From: Peromyscus leucopus
Lineage: Eukaryota > Chordata > Mammalia > Rodentia > Cricetidae
NCBI RefSeq assembly: GCF_004664715.2
Contig: NC_051066.1
Span: forward strand, 80,268,735 to 80,332,734
Direction: 5' to 3'
DNA length: 64,000 nt
Position numbers and translations under genes: made by a program. The notes beneath the pieces are model-generated. The model had not been told where the DNA came from. It saw only the letters and a list, made by a program, of their open reading frames with translations, and did no database searches. Shown piece after piece: positions 41,421 through 52,899 of the stretch. Every line of letters starts with the position of its first letter. Positions within the stretch are counted from its first letter, which is position 1.

Positions 41421-42643
41421 CAAGACCAGAGTGTACACTAAAAGGACCTTGCTGATTATTGCCAGCTACTCCCTGTCACACACAAAAAAGGGCAAATGCA
41501 GGAGAATGGGATTCTGCGCTGCTTCCACCTCGCACTGCTCTTGGGTCTTTTCCTGTCTTTCCCGGACAGGTGTTAGACTTCTGCTGTGCTCTTGGGCTGA
41601 CCTGCTAAGAGGTTCTTCCCAGAGGCACCCCGCTGGGTCACTAAGAGGGTAAGAGGGATGTACTACCCACTGTTTTGGGGACTTGATTTAGCCATCTCCC
41701 TTGGGGCCTCAAGGCTTACAGCAGGATCATCCATTGCCCTGAACGTCTTCTTCAGCCTGGGGATCTTCACAATTGAGTCAAGTGAAGGGCGATGTGGCTA
41801 GGGTATTTGTCCTCCACACAAATGCTAGCCTCTGTCAGTCTGTCCTTGTTAAAGTCAACGGCACTAGGTGCTACAGTTGGCTATCCTCAGAGCTCACTGA
41901 CTTCACACAGTGGAAGCTGATTTCTTGTTCAAGTCCTGGAATGGCCCAGGTCAGTGGGTATCGGGGAGAGCACTCTGCCCTATACAGTCACTCAACAAGC
42001 TCCTTCAGAGCTCAGCCCCTGAAATCAGGTCAGGTTTCTCAGCAGCAATGCTGTAGCATTTTGTGTCTGGCTGATTCTTCATGTGGAGGGGCTGGTCTGT
42101 ACCTTGCAGGATGTTTGACTCCCTTGGTCTCTAATCAGTAGACGCTAGCGGCACATCTTCCCTTGTGAGACATCTAAAAATGTCTCCAGACATTGACAGT
42201 GGCCCCCAGAAAGGGGAACAGAGTGGTCCCGGTGGAGAGCCAGTTCTCTAAGTCCATGGGAGCCTTCTTCATTCATTAGGGAGGTAGGAGAGACAGCAAA
42301 GAGGATTTGACCGAGAAATGGCCACTGCATTCCTACCTACCCCCTGCTGGGCAGAAGTCACAAGGCCTCCTCTAAGTGAGAAGATACCTGGGGAATTACG
42401 TTCCCAAAGGGAAAATGAACCTGTGTGTTGATCAAGTAGCATGATCTCACACAGAACAAGCTAGGATACATAGGAACCTAAGATCTGATTCTTCCTTCTA
42501 CCTGACATGACTTTGCACTGATAGCTGCTGCCTTGGCTTTGGCTTTTCATCTTTCCATCTTCCTTCACCCTTGCATCTAAGGCGCATGCGTCCTGCCTTC
42601 AGTTTGTGCAAAGTCCTGGTATGTAGCTAAAGAGCCTAATCCA
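41421..42643. other. Unique DNA, no gene seen
   Basis: A 122-codon plus frame at 41773-42141 starts with ATG but shows no known domain and no splice or promoter context. I regard it as chance. Confidence 0.4.
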
Positions 42644-42890
42644 TGGGGCTGGAGAGATGGCTCAACAGTTAGAATTGCATGCTGCTCTTACAGAAGACCC
42701 AAGTTCATTTCCCAGCACCTCTGTTGGGAAGCTCACAACTGTCTGTAACTCCAGCTCCAGGGGAACCTGACACCCTCTTCTGGCACCCACTGGCACCTGT
42801 ACTCCTGTACACATACCACACGCAGACACACAGACATACACATGCTTTAAAAGATAAAACAGACCTTAAAAAACAAAACAAAACAAACTC
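42644..42890 (+). repeat. B2 SINE (well preserved)
   Basis: Head 'ggggctggagagatggctca', middle 'ctgtctgtaactccagctcc' and 'gacaccctcttctggcaccc', and tail 'aaacaaaacaaaacaaac'. This is the clearest B2 in the window. Confidence 0.92.
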
Positions 42891-43859
42891 CCAAGACCAG
42901 TCCAGGCTGATGCAGTCCAAGGGTGCTGGTGGGTTCATATGCAGCTCCTTCAGGAGTGTATTTAAGGATGTGTAGCATGTTTAAAGTTGTGATCAGTGTA
43001 AAAGGTGAGCTTGTGAGCTCCTCTGACCCATTGGTTGGAGGGCAAGGGGCAGACTCTGGTGGACCATACCTCAGCAGCATAGACTGCTCAGTTTAAAGTT
43101 TCATATTATGTATGATCTCGGGAAGCTGTGGACTGATTAAAAAAAGTCAAATAACAGAATGAGCAGTTATTTTTAAGTGAATAAATTGCCACAAAATGTG
43201 AGTTCCTGGGCTGTCCTCAGACAGGTGGGTCCTTTGAGTGGCCAGCCCTCACCTCATCCACATCATCAATACATTGCGCAGAAGCACTGATTGGATTTTA
43301 AATTGTATGATTTTTTTTAACCCCATACTTTAACTTCTCTCATAGGCAGAAGGAAGGTATGAGGGTAGAAGAAGTGCAGGAATAGATTTGGTGGGTGCTC
43401 ACAACCCCAGAACTAGTAGGAACTGGTGCTGTCACTCTGAATATGCGGTGCCGTTGTCTGGGTTGATGGGCCATTTGCCAGAGAGATCATCACTGCCCAA
43501 CGTGCTCCTCGGGTGACATCACGTCTGAACATTTGAGCTGTTACTATGCAGTGGTGTAGTGGGTGAGACTGGAGACCTGAATGTCCTATGTGATGGCATC
43601 ATTAGCACTGTGACTCTGGGGTGTGGGGCCGGCACTGTTTCAACACCTTGCTTTTTTGTTTTTTTAAATAGGTCTTTGGCAAACAACTCATGGTGCTCTC
43701 CAATACGACATCCATGAGCAGCCAGAGAGCTGCTGTTCAGCCACCCCCTCCCCACCATACATTTCCCATGGCATGAAATTTACATATAAGGACAAATTTC
43801 CTTTGTTCCCCGTGGGAAGCCCAGCTTCAGGCTTCTGAATCATAAAGCCTCCTCTGTCT
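42891..43859. other. Unique DNA, no gene seen
   Basis: No named repeat. A 79-codon minus frame at 43519-43758 is unremarkable. Confidence 0.4.
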
Positions 43860-44063
43860 CAGTGGTTCTCATCCTTCCTAATGCTGCGGTCCTCTACCAC
43901 AGTTCCTCATGTTGCGGTGACCCCCAACCATAACATTATTTAGTTGCTAAATCATAAATGTAATTTTGCTACTGTCATGAATCATAATGTAAGTATCTGA
44001 TGTGCAGGATATCGGACATGAGACCCCCCACAGGGGTCGTGACCCACAGGTTGAGAACTGCTG
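43860..44063. mobile_element. URR1-type hAT MITE (non-autonomous DNA transposon)
   Basis: It begins 'cagtggttctcatccttcct' and ends 'cacaggttgagaactgctg', matching imperfect terminal inverted repeats of the rodent hAT-Charlie element URR1. Internal text 'tgacccccaaccataacatt' and 'aattttgctactgtcatgaa' fits too. It is flanked by 8-base direct repeats 'ctctgtct' (43852-43859) and 'ctctatct' (44064-44071), 7 of 8 identical, as expected for hAT insertion. It has no coding capacity. Confidence 0.88.
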
Positions 44064-44099
44064 CTCTATCTGTGCCCCGCTCCTGGTCTACACTATATT

Positions 44100-44380
44100 C
44101 CCTGGCTCTCTGGAGTTTTGTCCATGCTGTGCCTCAGTTTCCAGTGTGTTGCTTTCTCTGTCCTGCATTTCTCAGTTCTTAGCTCAAAGATGTCTTCCAC
44201 GTGTACCAACCATGTCTCATCCCTGTCTGTACTTCCTGAGACCTCGTGAGTGAGTACAAGTCAGAAACTGTTTTCACATTCCTTGTGTTAGCTAAATTTA
44301 CACACTTGGGCTCCATGATTTGATTGTAAGCAAACTGAGAGCATGACAAATAGCCACCATGGTTGCTGCTAATACATTAT
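44100..44380 (+). repeat. L2-like remnant
   Basis: The text 'tcttagctcaaagatgtctt' and later 'tgtaagcaaactgagagcat' resembles the order near the 3' end of the ancient L2 LINE. Highly diverged. Confidence 0.35.
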
Positions 44381-45229
44381 TTCTGACAACCATGAATAAG
44401 TTTTTGTTATCTGGAAATGGTAGTCAATCAGGCTTGCCATTGATTTTATCATAGATCTGCTCACCCACTGGAAATGTGGTTCCCACGGTGTCCGAGAGAG
44501 GCCTGAGAACTCTCAGGTGCCCTGTGAAAACGATGTGGCATGCGGGCATATCTCCATCATCTGGTTCGTTGCCATTTCTACCGGAAGTCTTGCTAGGGTC
44601 TGGAACCTTCGTTTTTTCATTAAAATGTGTGTACTTGAGTGTTGTATAACTTCCTGGGGAGATGTGAACAAGTATCTATTTAGCTCATACACAGCACCAA
44701 CTACTGGCCAAAGAAATAACTGCATCCAAGTCTAGCTTGGAAACCAATGAGGTAACTGGGGTCACTTCCAGAAGCACTTGGTGACCCAAAGGCAGCTGAG
44801 TCACTGCCTAGCCCACCCCAGCCTGGGTGATGACTCACAAAGCCCATCCCTGGAGCTTCGGCACAACTTCAGGTCGTGCTCCTGGGAAGGGCCTCCATGC
44901 CCTGGCAATTGCAAACTGCTTACATAACCTTGTGGAAGGGCTTCCAAGTCTAGTACTTTCTAAGGGTTTCTGAGCCACTCGAGTTCAGTAGCTTCCTAAA
45001 TCTTAAGAATCTTTTCTTCCCTCTGTGACAGAGTGTTCCCTTGGAGATCAGTTTGCAGCTGGTAACCCCAGGCAGTAGCTGCAGGTCAATGCCGATTGCA
45101 GGTAAATAGCCTCGGCTGGAGGAAGAGAAGACACTGCTGGAGGGCAGTGATGACGAGGTGGCTGAGCCCCAGGAAGGCTTTAGCCTCTTAGGATTCATGG
45201 CATGTGCCACTTTTCAGCTCTCAATCGAG
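44381..45229. other. Unique DNA, no gene seen
   Basis: Overlapping frames on opposite strands at 44513-44735 and a minus frame at 44950-45210 have no recognisable features. Confidence 0.4.
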
Positions 45230-45560
45230 TGAGGTATGAAGTCATTTCCAAAGCGGCATCTATGAAATTCCATTACACGGGCTTTTCAATTTGAGGGGAA
45301 AGACCTTTGCTGAAACTAATTTGCAGCTGCTTTAATCACGGAGTTCAGACAGCGGTGCAGGCTGTGGCTGAAAGAGTTCAGACTGGTCCTAGAGACTAGC
45401 TCCTGCCCCCACCTCACGCCTGCTTCCTTCTGTACTGCTGGGGCATCCCCTCATTTTTGCAATTTTTTTTATATGAAAAGTAATTATTTTCATCCATCCT
45501 AGTGAATGTAAATGTCTTGCACTCAGAGAGCCTTTGAAGATGCTGCTGTAAATCAGAGAA
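45230..45560. other. Conserved-looking non-coding block (candidate)
   Basis: Complex repeat-free sequence, for example 'gaaattccattacacgggct', 'gaaactaatttgcagctgct' and 'tttaatcacggagttcagac', then AT-rich text near 45470. The E-box-like CAGCTG and TAAT motifs would suit an enhancer, but this is inference. Confidence 0.35.
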
Positions 45561-45805
45561 AAAAAGGGGTGTGACCCAGGAGAAGATTATCTTGGGGTAT
45601 CTCTGCCGGCCTCTCCTGACTCACAGGACTCTCCTGAGTTCTTTTGTTCCCTTTATCTGCTGATACCACCGGGATTTTTCTGGACTCAAAGAAGGACATC
45701 TAGGAATCACAGAAAGTAAAGAATACTTAGTTAGAGATCAAAGAATAAGTTTAATCTTACTTCTCCTATTTTCTAAATTTAGTCCCTTGACAATTTTTAA
45801 AAATG

Positions 45806-45810
<5 letters not shown>

Positions 45811-45842
<32 letters not shown>
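45811..45842. repeat. (TG)n microsatellite
   Basis: About 16 TG units, followed by an alternating 'tacgtatacgtgtacgcgc' stretch with several CpG steps. Confidence 0.95.
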
Positions 45843-45846
<4 letters not shown>

Positions 45847-45894
45847 TATACGTGTACGCGCAGAAAACAAAACAGCAAACTAAGCAAGCACATG

Positions 45895-46050
45895 TGTGCT
45901 GGTTAGCTGTGTATCTCCATGGCTCTGCTTCAGTCTGCCCTAAGCTTCTGCCCTGACTCCCCTTTATGTCAGACTGTAAGCTGTGAGGTGAAATAAACTG
46001 TTCCTCCACATGTTGTTTTGGTCATGGTGTTTATCACAGCCACAGAAAGC
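45895..46050 (+). mobile_element. MaLR-type LTR with internal deletion
   Basis: Start 'tgtgctggttagctgtgt' joins directly to the 3' half 'ctgcttcagtctgccctaag', 'taagctgtgaggtgaaataa', 'ttttggtcatggtgtttatc' and 'acagccacagaaagcaac'. More than 200 bases of the middle are missing compared with the full copies. Confidence 0.7.
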
Positions 46051-46054
46051 AACC

Positions 46055-46250
46055 TTTGGCACACCTGTAACCCTAGAGACCGGAGAATCCTAAAGGATCA
46101 CGGGCTAGCTAGTCTGGCTGAAACGGTCAGCTTTGGGCTCTGTGAAAGCCCTGAAAAAATAAGGTGGAGACTTACAGAAAAGACCCAAAGCCAACCTCTG
46201 GCACTCAGGCACAGGCACAGGCATGCGCGCGCATGCATGCACGCGCGCAC

Positions 46251-46286
<36 letters not shown>

Positions 46287-46320
46287 CGCACACACGCACA
46301 CGCACACATGCACACACAAT
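46055..46320 (+). repeat. B4-type SINE with GC/CA-rich tail
   Basis: Text 'ggcacacctgtaaccctaga', 'agctagtctggctgaaac', 'gtggagacttacagaaaaga' and 'ccaacctctggcactcaggc' follows the B4 3' half. The tail (46217-46320) has GCGCGCATGCATGCACGCGCGC-type text and then (AC)n. Confidence 0.65.
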
Positions 46321-46483
46321 TTAATTTTTAACTTGCTTACAAGCCAATCTGATTGAGGTAATATTTCAATTTTAGTATATGTGCTGCCGAAGCGAGCACG
46401 AGGTAATTTTTCAGCTGAAGTTTCCTCATTCCAGATGACTCTGGTTTGTGTCAAGTTTACCTCCCCCCAAATGAACCACCACA

Positions 46484-46597
46484 AGGTGTGCGCCACCATG
46501 CCCAGTTTTTACATAGGTGTTTAGGATCTGACTTCCGGTACTCTCAGACTTGTGGAACAAGCACCTTACCTGCTGAGCCGTCTCTCTGGCTCTGACA
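46484..46597 (-). repeat. B4-type SINE fragment
   Basis: Text 'ggtgtgcgccaccatgccca', 'taggatctgacttccggtac' and 'accttacctgctgagccgtc' is the minus-strand 5' half of a B4-type element. A short LTR-like phrase ('atgactctggtttgtgtcaa') precedes it. Confidence 0.65.
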
Positions 46598-47550
46598 ACT
46601 TCATGAAGCTTTTTAGGGCATCCCATTTATGAGATGAAGGTGATTAACACTTACACTGAAGATCACATGGGGTGTAGAAGGGACCACAGAAGGTGAAGTG
46701 TGGGAAAGCATTTAGGCTCCATTCACAGGTCTGCGGTTTACCCAAGGGTGTTTATTGAGAAGCAGTTGTCTCAGTCAAAATACAGCTGCTTGAAAGCCTT
46801 TTGGGGAGAAGGTCTGTGGCCCCTGAGGTTGCCTGTGAAAGAAAGGTTTGGGAAGAGCTGGATACCAAATAAGCCATGTTGAGTTTTCCATGGCTAGCAC
46901 AGACTTATCAGATAACCTTTGGTTTCCTTGGAGAGAAGAAAGAGATGCTGAGACATGATGACAAGCAGGCTTATAGTTAAGACGTTCTGGGGCAGGGTTT
47001 TGGAGGCCAGGGGATTATGAGGAATTTTTAATGTGGTGCTCTAGCACAGTGTTCAACACAGATACTATAAGGTAGGCACAAAGTGAAGGGTCATGCGGCT
47101 GGTCCTGGGGGAAGGACTTTGCCTAGCAATTGCTCGCTGCTCTCTTGACCTATCAGCAATTGAACATGTGTCTCCTGACTGCAGGTGCCCCTGTCTACTA
47201 ACATACACATCACCGACGCAGGGCACATCAGGTCACTTGTTTTCCTAGCCTCCTTTGCATCAAGGATACACAGTGTGAAACCTAGTCTCCACCGATGCAC
47301 CTGCCCCACGGTAGGAAATAATTGCTGACATAGTGAGCGAGGACCTGAGCAGAGTCCACCTGGGTGTGAACAGCAGGCCAATGGCGGCCGCAGCCCACTG
47401 GCAATGGAGATCTTGGTTGCAGCATCTTTGAGGATAGTGACCATGGCTGCCATGGTTGGTTGAGGGGCTGTGGTGTGACTCTCAGTCTCCTCTCACCATA
47501 CCTGTGTCATTAAGTCATAAAAGGGGGGTAAGAATAGAATACTTTTCTTA
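46598..47550. other. Unique DNA, no gene seen
   Basis: A 120-codon minus frame at 47091-47453 shows no known domain. Confidence 0.4.
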
Positions 47551-47757
47551 ATTAAAAGTTATTTCATGTTTATGAGTATATTGCCTATGTGTATGTCTGT
47601 ATATGCACTGTTGGTCCATGGAGGCCAGAAGAGGGTAACATGCCATCTGGCACTGGAGTTACAGATGGTTTTGAGCCATGTGTAGGTCCCTGGAATTGAA
47701 CCTAGGACCTCTGGAACAGCAGCCAGTGCTTTTCACTGCTGACCCACCTCTCCAGCC
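47551..47757 (-). repeat. B2 SINE
   Basis: Tail side 'aaagttatttcatgtttatg', then 'tggaggccagaagagggtaa', 'tggcactggagttacagatg', 'gtccctggaattgaacctag' and 'gacccacctctccagccct'. Confidence 0.8.
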
Positions 47758-47839
47758 CTCAAGCACCTTCTTAATAAGCATCTTCGGGTATCTGCATCTA
47801 CAGAATCAGGACTTCTAGACGTTGAGGATGCTGATGGGA

Positions 47840-48000
47840 GCATCATGTGTCTGGGTTCCAATCCTAGCCCAGCTAGCGAGTCGTGTCACTCAGAGAGATG
47901 TACTTAGCATCTCAAGGCTTCCATTTCTTTATCTTTAGAATGGGTGTAGAAATGACCTCACTTCATGGGGCAGTTTTAAAACTTCAGTGAGGTGGAAACA
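47840..48000 (+). repeat. MIR SINE
   Basis: Text 'tctgggttccaatcctagcc', 'ctcaaggcttccatttcttt' + 'atctttagaatgggtgtaga' and 'tgacctcacttcatggggca' follows the MIR body in plus orientation. Confidence 0.65.
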
Positions 48001-48560
48001 ATAAACAAAATAAGGAACGAGGACTGGACTTCTCAACATGATGGTCATCAGACACTAGCCATGTCTCTTTTAGTGCCAAGTTGGAGCACAATTCCTGCAG
48101 GAAGGCCTTGAAGAGTGAATGAAAGGTGGGCAAGAATAGCCCAAAGGCAATGAGATAGTTTGGCAATAAAGCAGAGTGTGTAGTCAAGGGACGTCTTCAT
48201 TACTTTTTGAATGTATAAAGATCAGAAAGAGAGGCATATGAAAAAAAAAAACCTATGTGGTTGCAGTTCAAGCGGAGAGGCTGAATAATGCAAGAGAAAG
48301 CTTCATTGTTAGGGAGGGTTTCCTGAAGGGAAGGAAGGGTGGGACCCAAAGCAAAGCGGGTATCACCTGGGAGCACAGGGCTACCATGGGTACCCTCTTA
48401 CATACTCCAGTCAGGTCGGCCTTTGAATCGAGAGAGGCCAGACTCTGTCCCAGAGTTCTTCTTGCTTTTTGGAGAGCTAATTGCTTGGGGTGCTTTATTT
48501 TAGGCATTAGGATATATGTGTACACACACCTCTCACTCATGGGTGTGTGTCTGCACTCAC
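48001..48560. other. Unique DNA, no gene seen
   Basis: A short A-run lies near 48240. No recognised repeat family or gene. Confidence 0.4.
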
Positions 48561-48567
48561 AGATGCA

Positions 48568-48612
<45 letters not shown>
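48568..48612. repeat. (CA)n microsatellite
   Basis: About 22 CA units after TG/CA-rich flanking text. Confidence 0.95.
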
Positions 48613-48679
48613 AGGGGGTAGATGGGGTAGGGAGGAGAGCTCCATCACAGGCTTGGAATAAAGTAGTCTCAATTTAAAC

Positions 48680-48885
48680 CCCAGCTGCCATGCTTGCTAG
48701 GTAGCTAGCCTTTGGGAAGTGAATAAAAAACATTTTTAGAGCCTCTATTCCCTCTAAAAATGGGGACATGCTTAGAACAACAGCTATGGGGTTCTTGGGA
48801 AGATCAAATTAGAGACAGCATGGAAATCACAGTGCCTGGCAGGTAGTAGGTGCTTAATAAATCGTAGCTACCATTATTATTCTGC
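48680..48885 (+). repeat. MIR SINE
   Basis: The 3' part is diagnostic: 'acagtgcctggcaggtagta' + 'ggtgcttaataaatcgtagc' + 'taccattattatt'. Upstream 'gagcctctattccctctaaa' + 'aatggggacatg' fits the MIR body. Confidence 0.75.
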
Positions 48886-48902
48886 TTAATAATTAGCAGC
48901 TT

Positions 48903-48950
48903 AGTCGTCGTCATCGTCATGACCACCTCCATCATCATCCACCTTCCTCC
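48903..48950. repeat. Imperfect (GTC/ATC)n trinucleotide tract
   Basis: Short run 'gtcgtcgtcatcgtcatgac' followed by 'catcatcatcc'. Low complexity, directly after the MIR. Confidence 0.7.
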
Positions 48951-49669
48951 CTTCTGAAACTTTGTTTATTGATCAAGTTAGAATGCTCGAACAATTCCAA
49001 AGGAACTTTTGCATTTCACAATATCTCTCCACTTGAAGCCAGCGTGTCCTTTCCTTTCCAGGCCTGGCCAGGCAGCTTGGAGCCGAGAGGGGAAGTTGTG
49101 GGTGACGCTTTTCAATGGGAAGCCACCTGTCCATCCTTTTGTATTCTCCTCAGAGAAATCTGTTGTTCTGGGAGGGATTTTCCTCACATGGTGGCTTGGC
49201 TGCCTAAATGAAGCTGGGCTCCTTTGTGTCTGACTGTCCACTGGTTCCAGGGGTCAGCACAGAGGTGGAACAGCTTGTCTCCAGCAGGGGATGGATGGTG
49301 GAGTGTCCTGCTGGTGGCCCCATCGCCTGGTGGAGCCGTGAGAACAACACCGTCTGTTTCTGAGCACCTCCATGAATGTGTGTTCACGTGGGTGCACACT
49401 TGTGCACTCACAGCTTTTTCCCAGGGCCTGATTGGAATTTCCCCTCTCGATTTGAGATGCTGTATAGCTCCGTGTCACAGACGCAGACAGAATTCCTGCA
49501 CCCCACACCCCACCCCCGGTCTGGGCGTCCTTGGGACACTTCAGTGTGCTCAAAGAAGGTTGTAAGTAGCAGCAGGGGAGAATTCCAAAGACTCAGTAAG
49601 TAACTCATAGCTTTAAGGTTTGGGCAGCCCTGGCCAAGGATACTGAGGGGTGCAGGGAATATATGTGCA
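48951..49669. other. Unique DNA, no gene seen
   Basis: Many overlapping open frames on both strands (49009-49608), up to 113 codons, in moderately GC-rich sequence. None has a recognisable domain. Their overlap in several frames shows that low stop-codon density, not coding, is the cause. Confidence 0.45.
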
Positions 49670-49990
49670 GACTCTTCAATCAGACACCATCAACTGTCAA
49701 TCTCAGCTCTAACCCATAGTGACTGTGTCCCTCTGGACAAGCCATCTCACCGAGTCCCAGCTTCCGTCTATCATACAAATGCTGGTGTATAGCCAGTGGG
49801 TATGAGTCACTGGTGGGGTGTGTTTGGCGTGCCTTGAACAGCACAGCCTGTGTTGTTCACCCTGATATAGTGGGGGGCTCTGACAATTCCCTTAAGCCTT
49901 ACTTTTCTGAGCCTCAGTTTTCCTGTTTAAAAATTGGGGTTTAACACTGAGTGAGGTTGCTATGAAAACCAAGTGAGTGGATGCATAAAC
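49670..49990 (+). repeat. Two MIR-type remnants
   Basis: First piece: 'gactgtgtccctctggacaa' + 'gccatctcaccgagtcccag'. Second piece (from about 49870): 'tgagcctcagttttcctgtt' + 'taaaaattggggtttaacac'. Both follow the MIR core in plus orientation. Confidence 0.6.
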
Positions 49991-51248
49991 TTCCTCGCCT
50001 AAGGTGGAAGTAAACCAATAGCTTCTCTGTCCCCTTAGGGGAGAGATTTGTAGGGGGTGGGGAGGGCAGGAAGAGTCACCCACAGGTGAAGCTGTAGTTC
50101 ATGATCATACGGGGTGTGTCTGCTGACCTCCCTGTATTCGGACTGTACTGCTGTGCGCTGCCTCCTGGGAGTAGGCAGCCTGTAGTGATTATTGCTCATC
50201 TTCACAATGTGAATGAAGAGCACTTCCGCTCTGGCACTCCTCCAGGGTTCAGGTAGGACATGTTTGTCATCCCAAGCAGGCCTTGAGGGAGCGTCCTCTT
50301 GGATTCTGCCTCAGATCCCTGAATTTTCCTGGGTCAGTCACCTCTACAGTGATTAGAATAGGATTGGACTCAAGGGACCTCTCTTCTATGCTTCCCTTGA
50401 GGAAATGGAATAGACATTAAGAGAATGAGCAGTCAAATCAAAGCCTCAGGAACAAAGAGAAAAGGGTCTACCTCTTCCCTTCTGCTTCACTCAGGACACC
50501 CACACACAGACACCTCCCTCCCTCCATGCCTGTGGTCTGGATTTCGAGAATTTTCACGAGGCTCTGGGCAAGCTAATCCTCTGCCATTCAAAACTCTTAG
50601 GATATACTCTCAAAAGGAAATCCATTTTGTGCAAGTGTTTGCGAATGTGATTCCCAGTCACCTATTCTGCCTGGTGTGGCGCTCCCCAGAGCGCCTGCGG
50701 AGGCTGGAGACTGGGGAAGCAAGCACTCAGCCTGGCCTCACATGCCTTCTGTGCGCATGGCATGGGCTGTTTTCTGCCAGACTCCTAGGAGCCCATACTT
50801 CCTGGTGGTGTCACTTCCCAGTGCTAAGTCTGAGCCTCCTGAGCAACCCCATGGTCACTGGGGCCCATTGAGTGGAATGATTCTGGATACTTGAACTACG
50901 CCCAATAGTCTGGACACATACAGAAGAAGGTAAGACAGACAACATGACCTCAGAGAATGAGGGGGGGTGCAGCTTTGGTGCTAATACCCTTACTCTATCC
51001 TCCCCTCACCCAGTCAGTCCATGACCAGGTAGCCAAGTGTTATTGCCAGTACAGGGACACGTGAAGAGGGAATTTTCTATCAACACTTGTATGTAGACAA
51101 CAAAATAAGCTGAGCCAGAAGCTCATGCTTGGTTTAGCACGACTCAACACGCAGCAATTATTTAGCACTGGTGCTGATACATAGCGTGTAGTCCTTTTGC
51201 TCATAGGACTCAGTGGTAAGCCCTTTCTTAGCATTGAGACCTGAGTAG
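49991..51248. other. Unique DNA, no gene seen
   Basis: A 148-codon plus frame at 50425-50871 is Ser/Leu/Pro-rich, lacks a recognisable domain and overlaps other frames. No splice or polyadenylation context supports it. Confidence 0.4.
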
Positions 51249-51470
51249 GGAGCTGGGGAGATGGCTCATAGGTTAACAGTGCTTGCTGCTCTTCCACGGG
51301 AACCAGGTTTGATTCTTAGCATCTACACCAGGGTGGCTCACAACCGCCTGTAACACCAGCTCTAGAGGTATCCAATGTTTCTAGCCTCCACTGGCACCTA
51401 CACTTATATGGACATACCCACACACAGACATGGACACATCTAATTAAAATCTTTTTTAAAAGACCCATTT
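51249..51470 (+). repeat. B2 SINE
   Basis: Head 'gagctggggagatggctcat', 'agtgcttgctgctcttccac', middle 'ggctcacaaccgcctgtaac' and tail 'ctaattaaaatcttttttaa'. Confidence 0.85.
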
Positions 51471-51499
51471 AAATACTTAATAATTCTAGATAGGCTAAT

Positions 51500-51663
51500 G
51501 AATGGAGGCCTTCTGTTGGTCAAGGTTCTCAGAGAAATTGAACCGGTAAAATAAATAGATGAATAGATGGGTAGATTGGCAGAACAGGCTCATGTAATTA
51601 TTAATCTGATAAATAGATTATAAATGGTAGATAGATAGATAGATAGATGATAGATAGATAGAT

Positions 51664-51722
<59 letters not shown>

Positions 51723-52250
51723 TAGTGTGGTAATTATGGAGGTAATTATGGAGTTAGATAATTAGATAGACAGGCAGACATATAGATGGATAGATTAGTG
51801 TGGTAATTATGGAGGTAATTATGGAGTTAAGTAGCAAATAGATAAATAGTTAGCAGAAGCAGTTTCTGAAATCACAGATGTTGAGGAGTCCCAAGATATG
51901 CATTGACTGGGAAGATCAGAGAAGCCAGTAGTGTGACTCTGTGTGCTTCCAAAGACATAAAAACCAGGTCATGACTAGTATGCCTTAGGACTTTTGTTAT
52001 AAATATTGGAGTGTGAAGGCCTAAGGACCTAGATTTCTGGTGTTTAAGGGCAAGGAGATACAGGCGTTTCAACTCTAGAAGAGAGAAAATTCTCCTTTCC
52101 TATACTTTTGTTCACATGGACCCTCAGCAGATGCATGGTACCTGCCTACATTGAATAAGGGCATATCTTGTTGACTTAGCTCATGAGGCTAGTGGCATTT
52201 TTCCCCCTGGGAACATCCTTAAAGACATATATAAAAAATGGTGCTATGCT
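51500..52250 (-). mobile_element. Ancient LTR-like remnant containing a (GATA)n array
   Basis: The text 'ggtcaaggttctcagagaaa' + 'ttgaaccggtaaaataaat', 'aggctcatgtaattatta' and the later 'tcatgaggctagtggcattt' resembles the antisense of an old mammalian LTR-type repeat. Inside it (51627-51722) is a (GATA)n array. A segment 'attagtgtggtaattatgga' + 'ggtaattatggagtta' occurs twice, at about 51721 and 51794. Confidence 0.4.
51627..51722. repeat. (GATA)n microsatellite
   Basis: About 23 GATA units with two GATGATA interruptions. Confidence 0.95.
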
Positions 52251-52672
52251 CACTATCTGGGCATCTCTTCGTCCATTCAGGTTAACCTGAGAAAGTGAGC
52301 ATCGCAGGGCTCTCTTCTCTTAGATATCTGCTAAGACACTTTTCTCCACTTGTGCTAGTTAGACAAGCAAGAACAGATGGAGTCACAAGCCTAGACTTTG
52401 ACCTAGACTTCAGGCAGACTGATACCTGTCAAAACATGATGCATTCTGGGCCATGTAGCCCAGCGGCAGTGGATGTGGAATAATTCACTCCCAGTGCTGG
52501 GCTGGGCTAGGATGAAGTTGCCTAGCAACAGCGAGCATTTGTTGAGCAAAATGACTGAAGAAACTTTTCTTGCCTGCAAGTTCTAGAAGAGCTGGCCAGC
52601 AGGACCCTAACAACTGGCCAAAAATCTCCAAGAAGTTCCGTGATTCCCCTAAACTCAACACAAGTTGAACGG
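52251..52672. other. Unique DNA, no gene seen
   Basis: Open frames on the minus strand continue into the duplicated segment to the right. No family recognised. Confidence 0.35.
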
Positions 52673-52873
52673 ACGGCTGAACATTTCCTTTCCCATTTTT
52701 GGAGAACAGTTTTTTTGTAAGTGACATTTTGTCTCCAAGCCTTGTCCATCCATCAATCCTTGTCCATCCTTCTGTTGCCTTCCCAAGTCAGCGGTGCCCC
52801 TTCCCAGCCCACCTGGCACCAGATGTTCTGTCAGCCACCACGGTGTGTCCCGTGTCCTCCGAGTGGCAGAATG
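52673..52873. repeat. Diverged duplicated segment, copy 1
   Basis: Bases 52713-52800 align without gaps to 53733-53820 (76 of 88 identical). Weaker similarity extends on both sides ('ttggagaacag' left; 'ccgagtggcagaatgc' right at about 52858-52873). Minus-strand translations share 'ETKC-LQK', but I do not recognise the source element. Confidence 0.75.
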
Positions 52874-52899
52874 CGAAATCTCAGGCGACATTCACCTGG

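Noticed and set aside
42644..42720. tRNA gene-like sequence in B2, B4 and ID heads
   Set aside because: These are tRNA-derived SINE promoters; the cloverleaf is degraded and the context is a SINE body with an A-rich tail.
50425..50871. 148-codon plus-strand frame
   Set aside because: Overlaps another frame, no recognised domain, moderately GC-rich sequence with few stops by chance.
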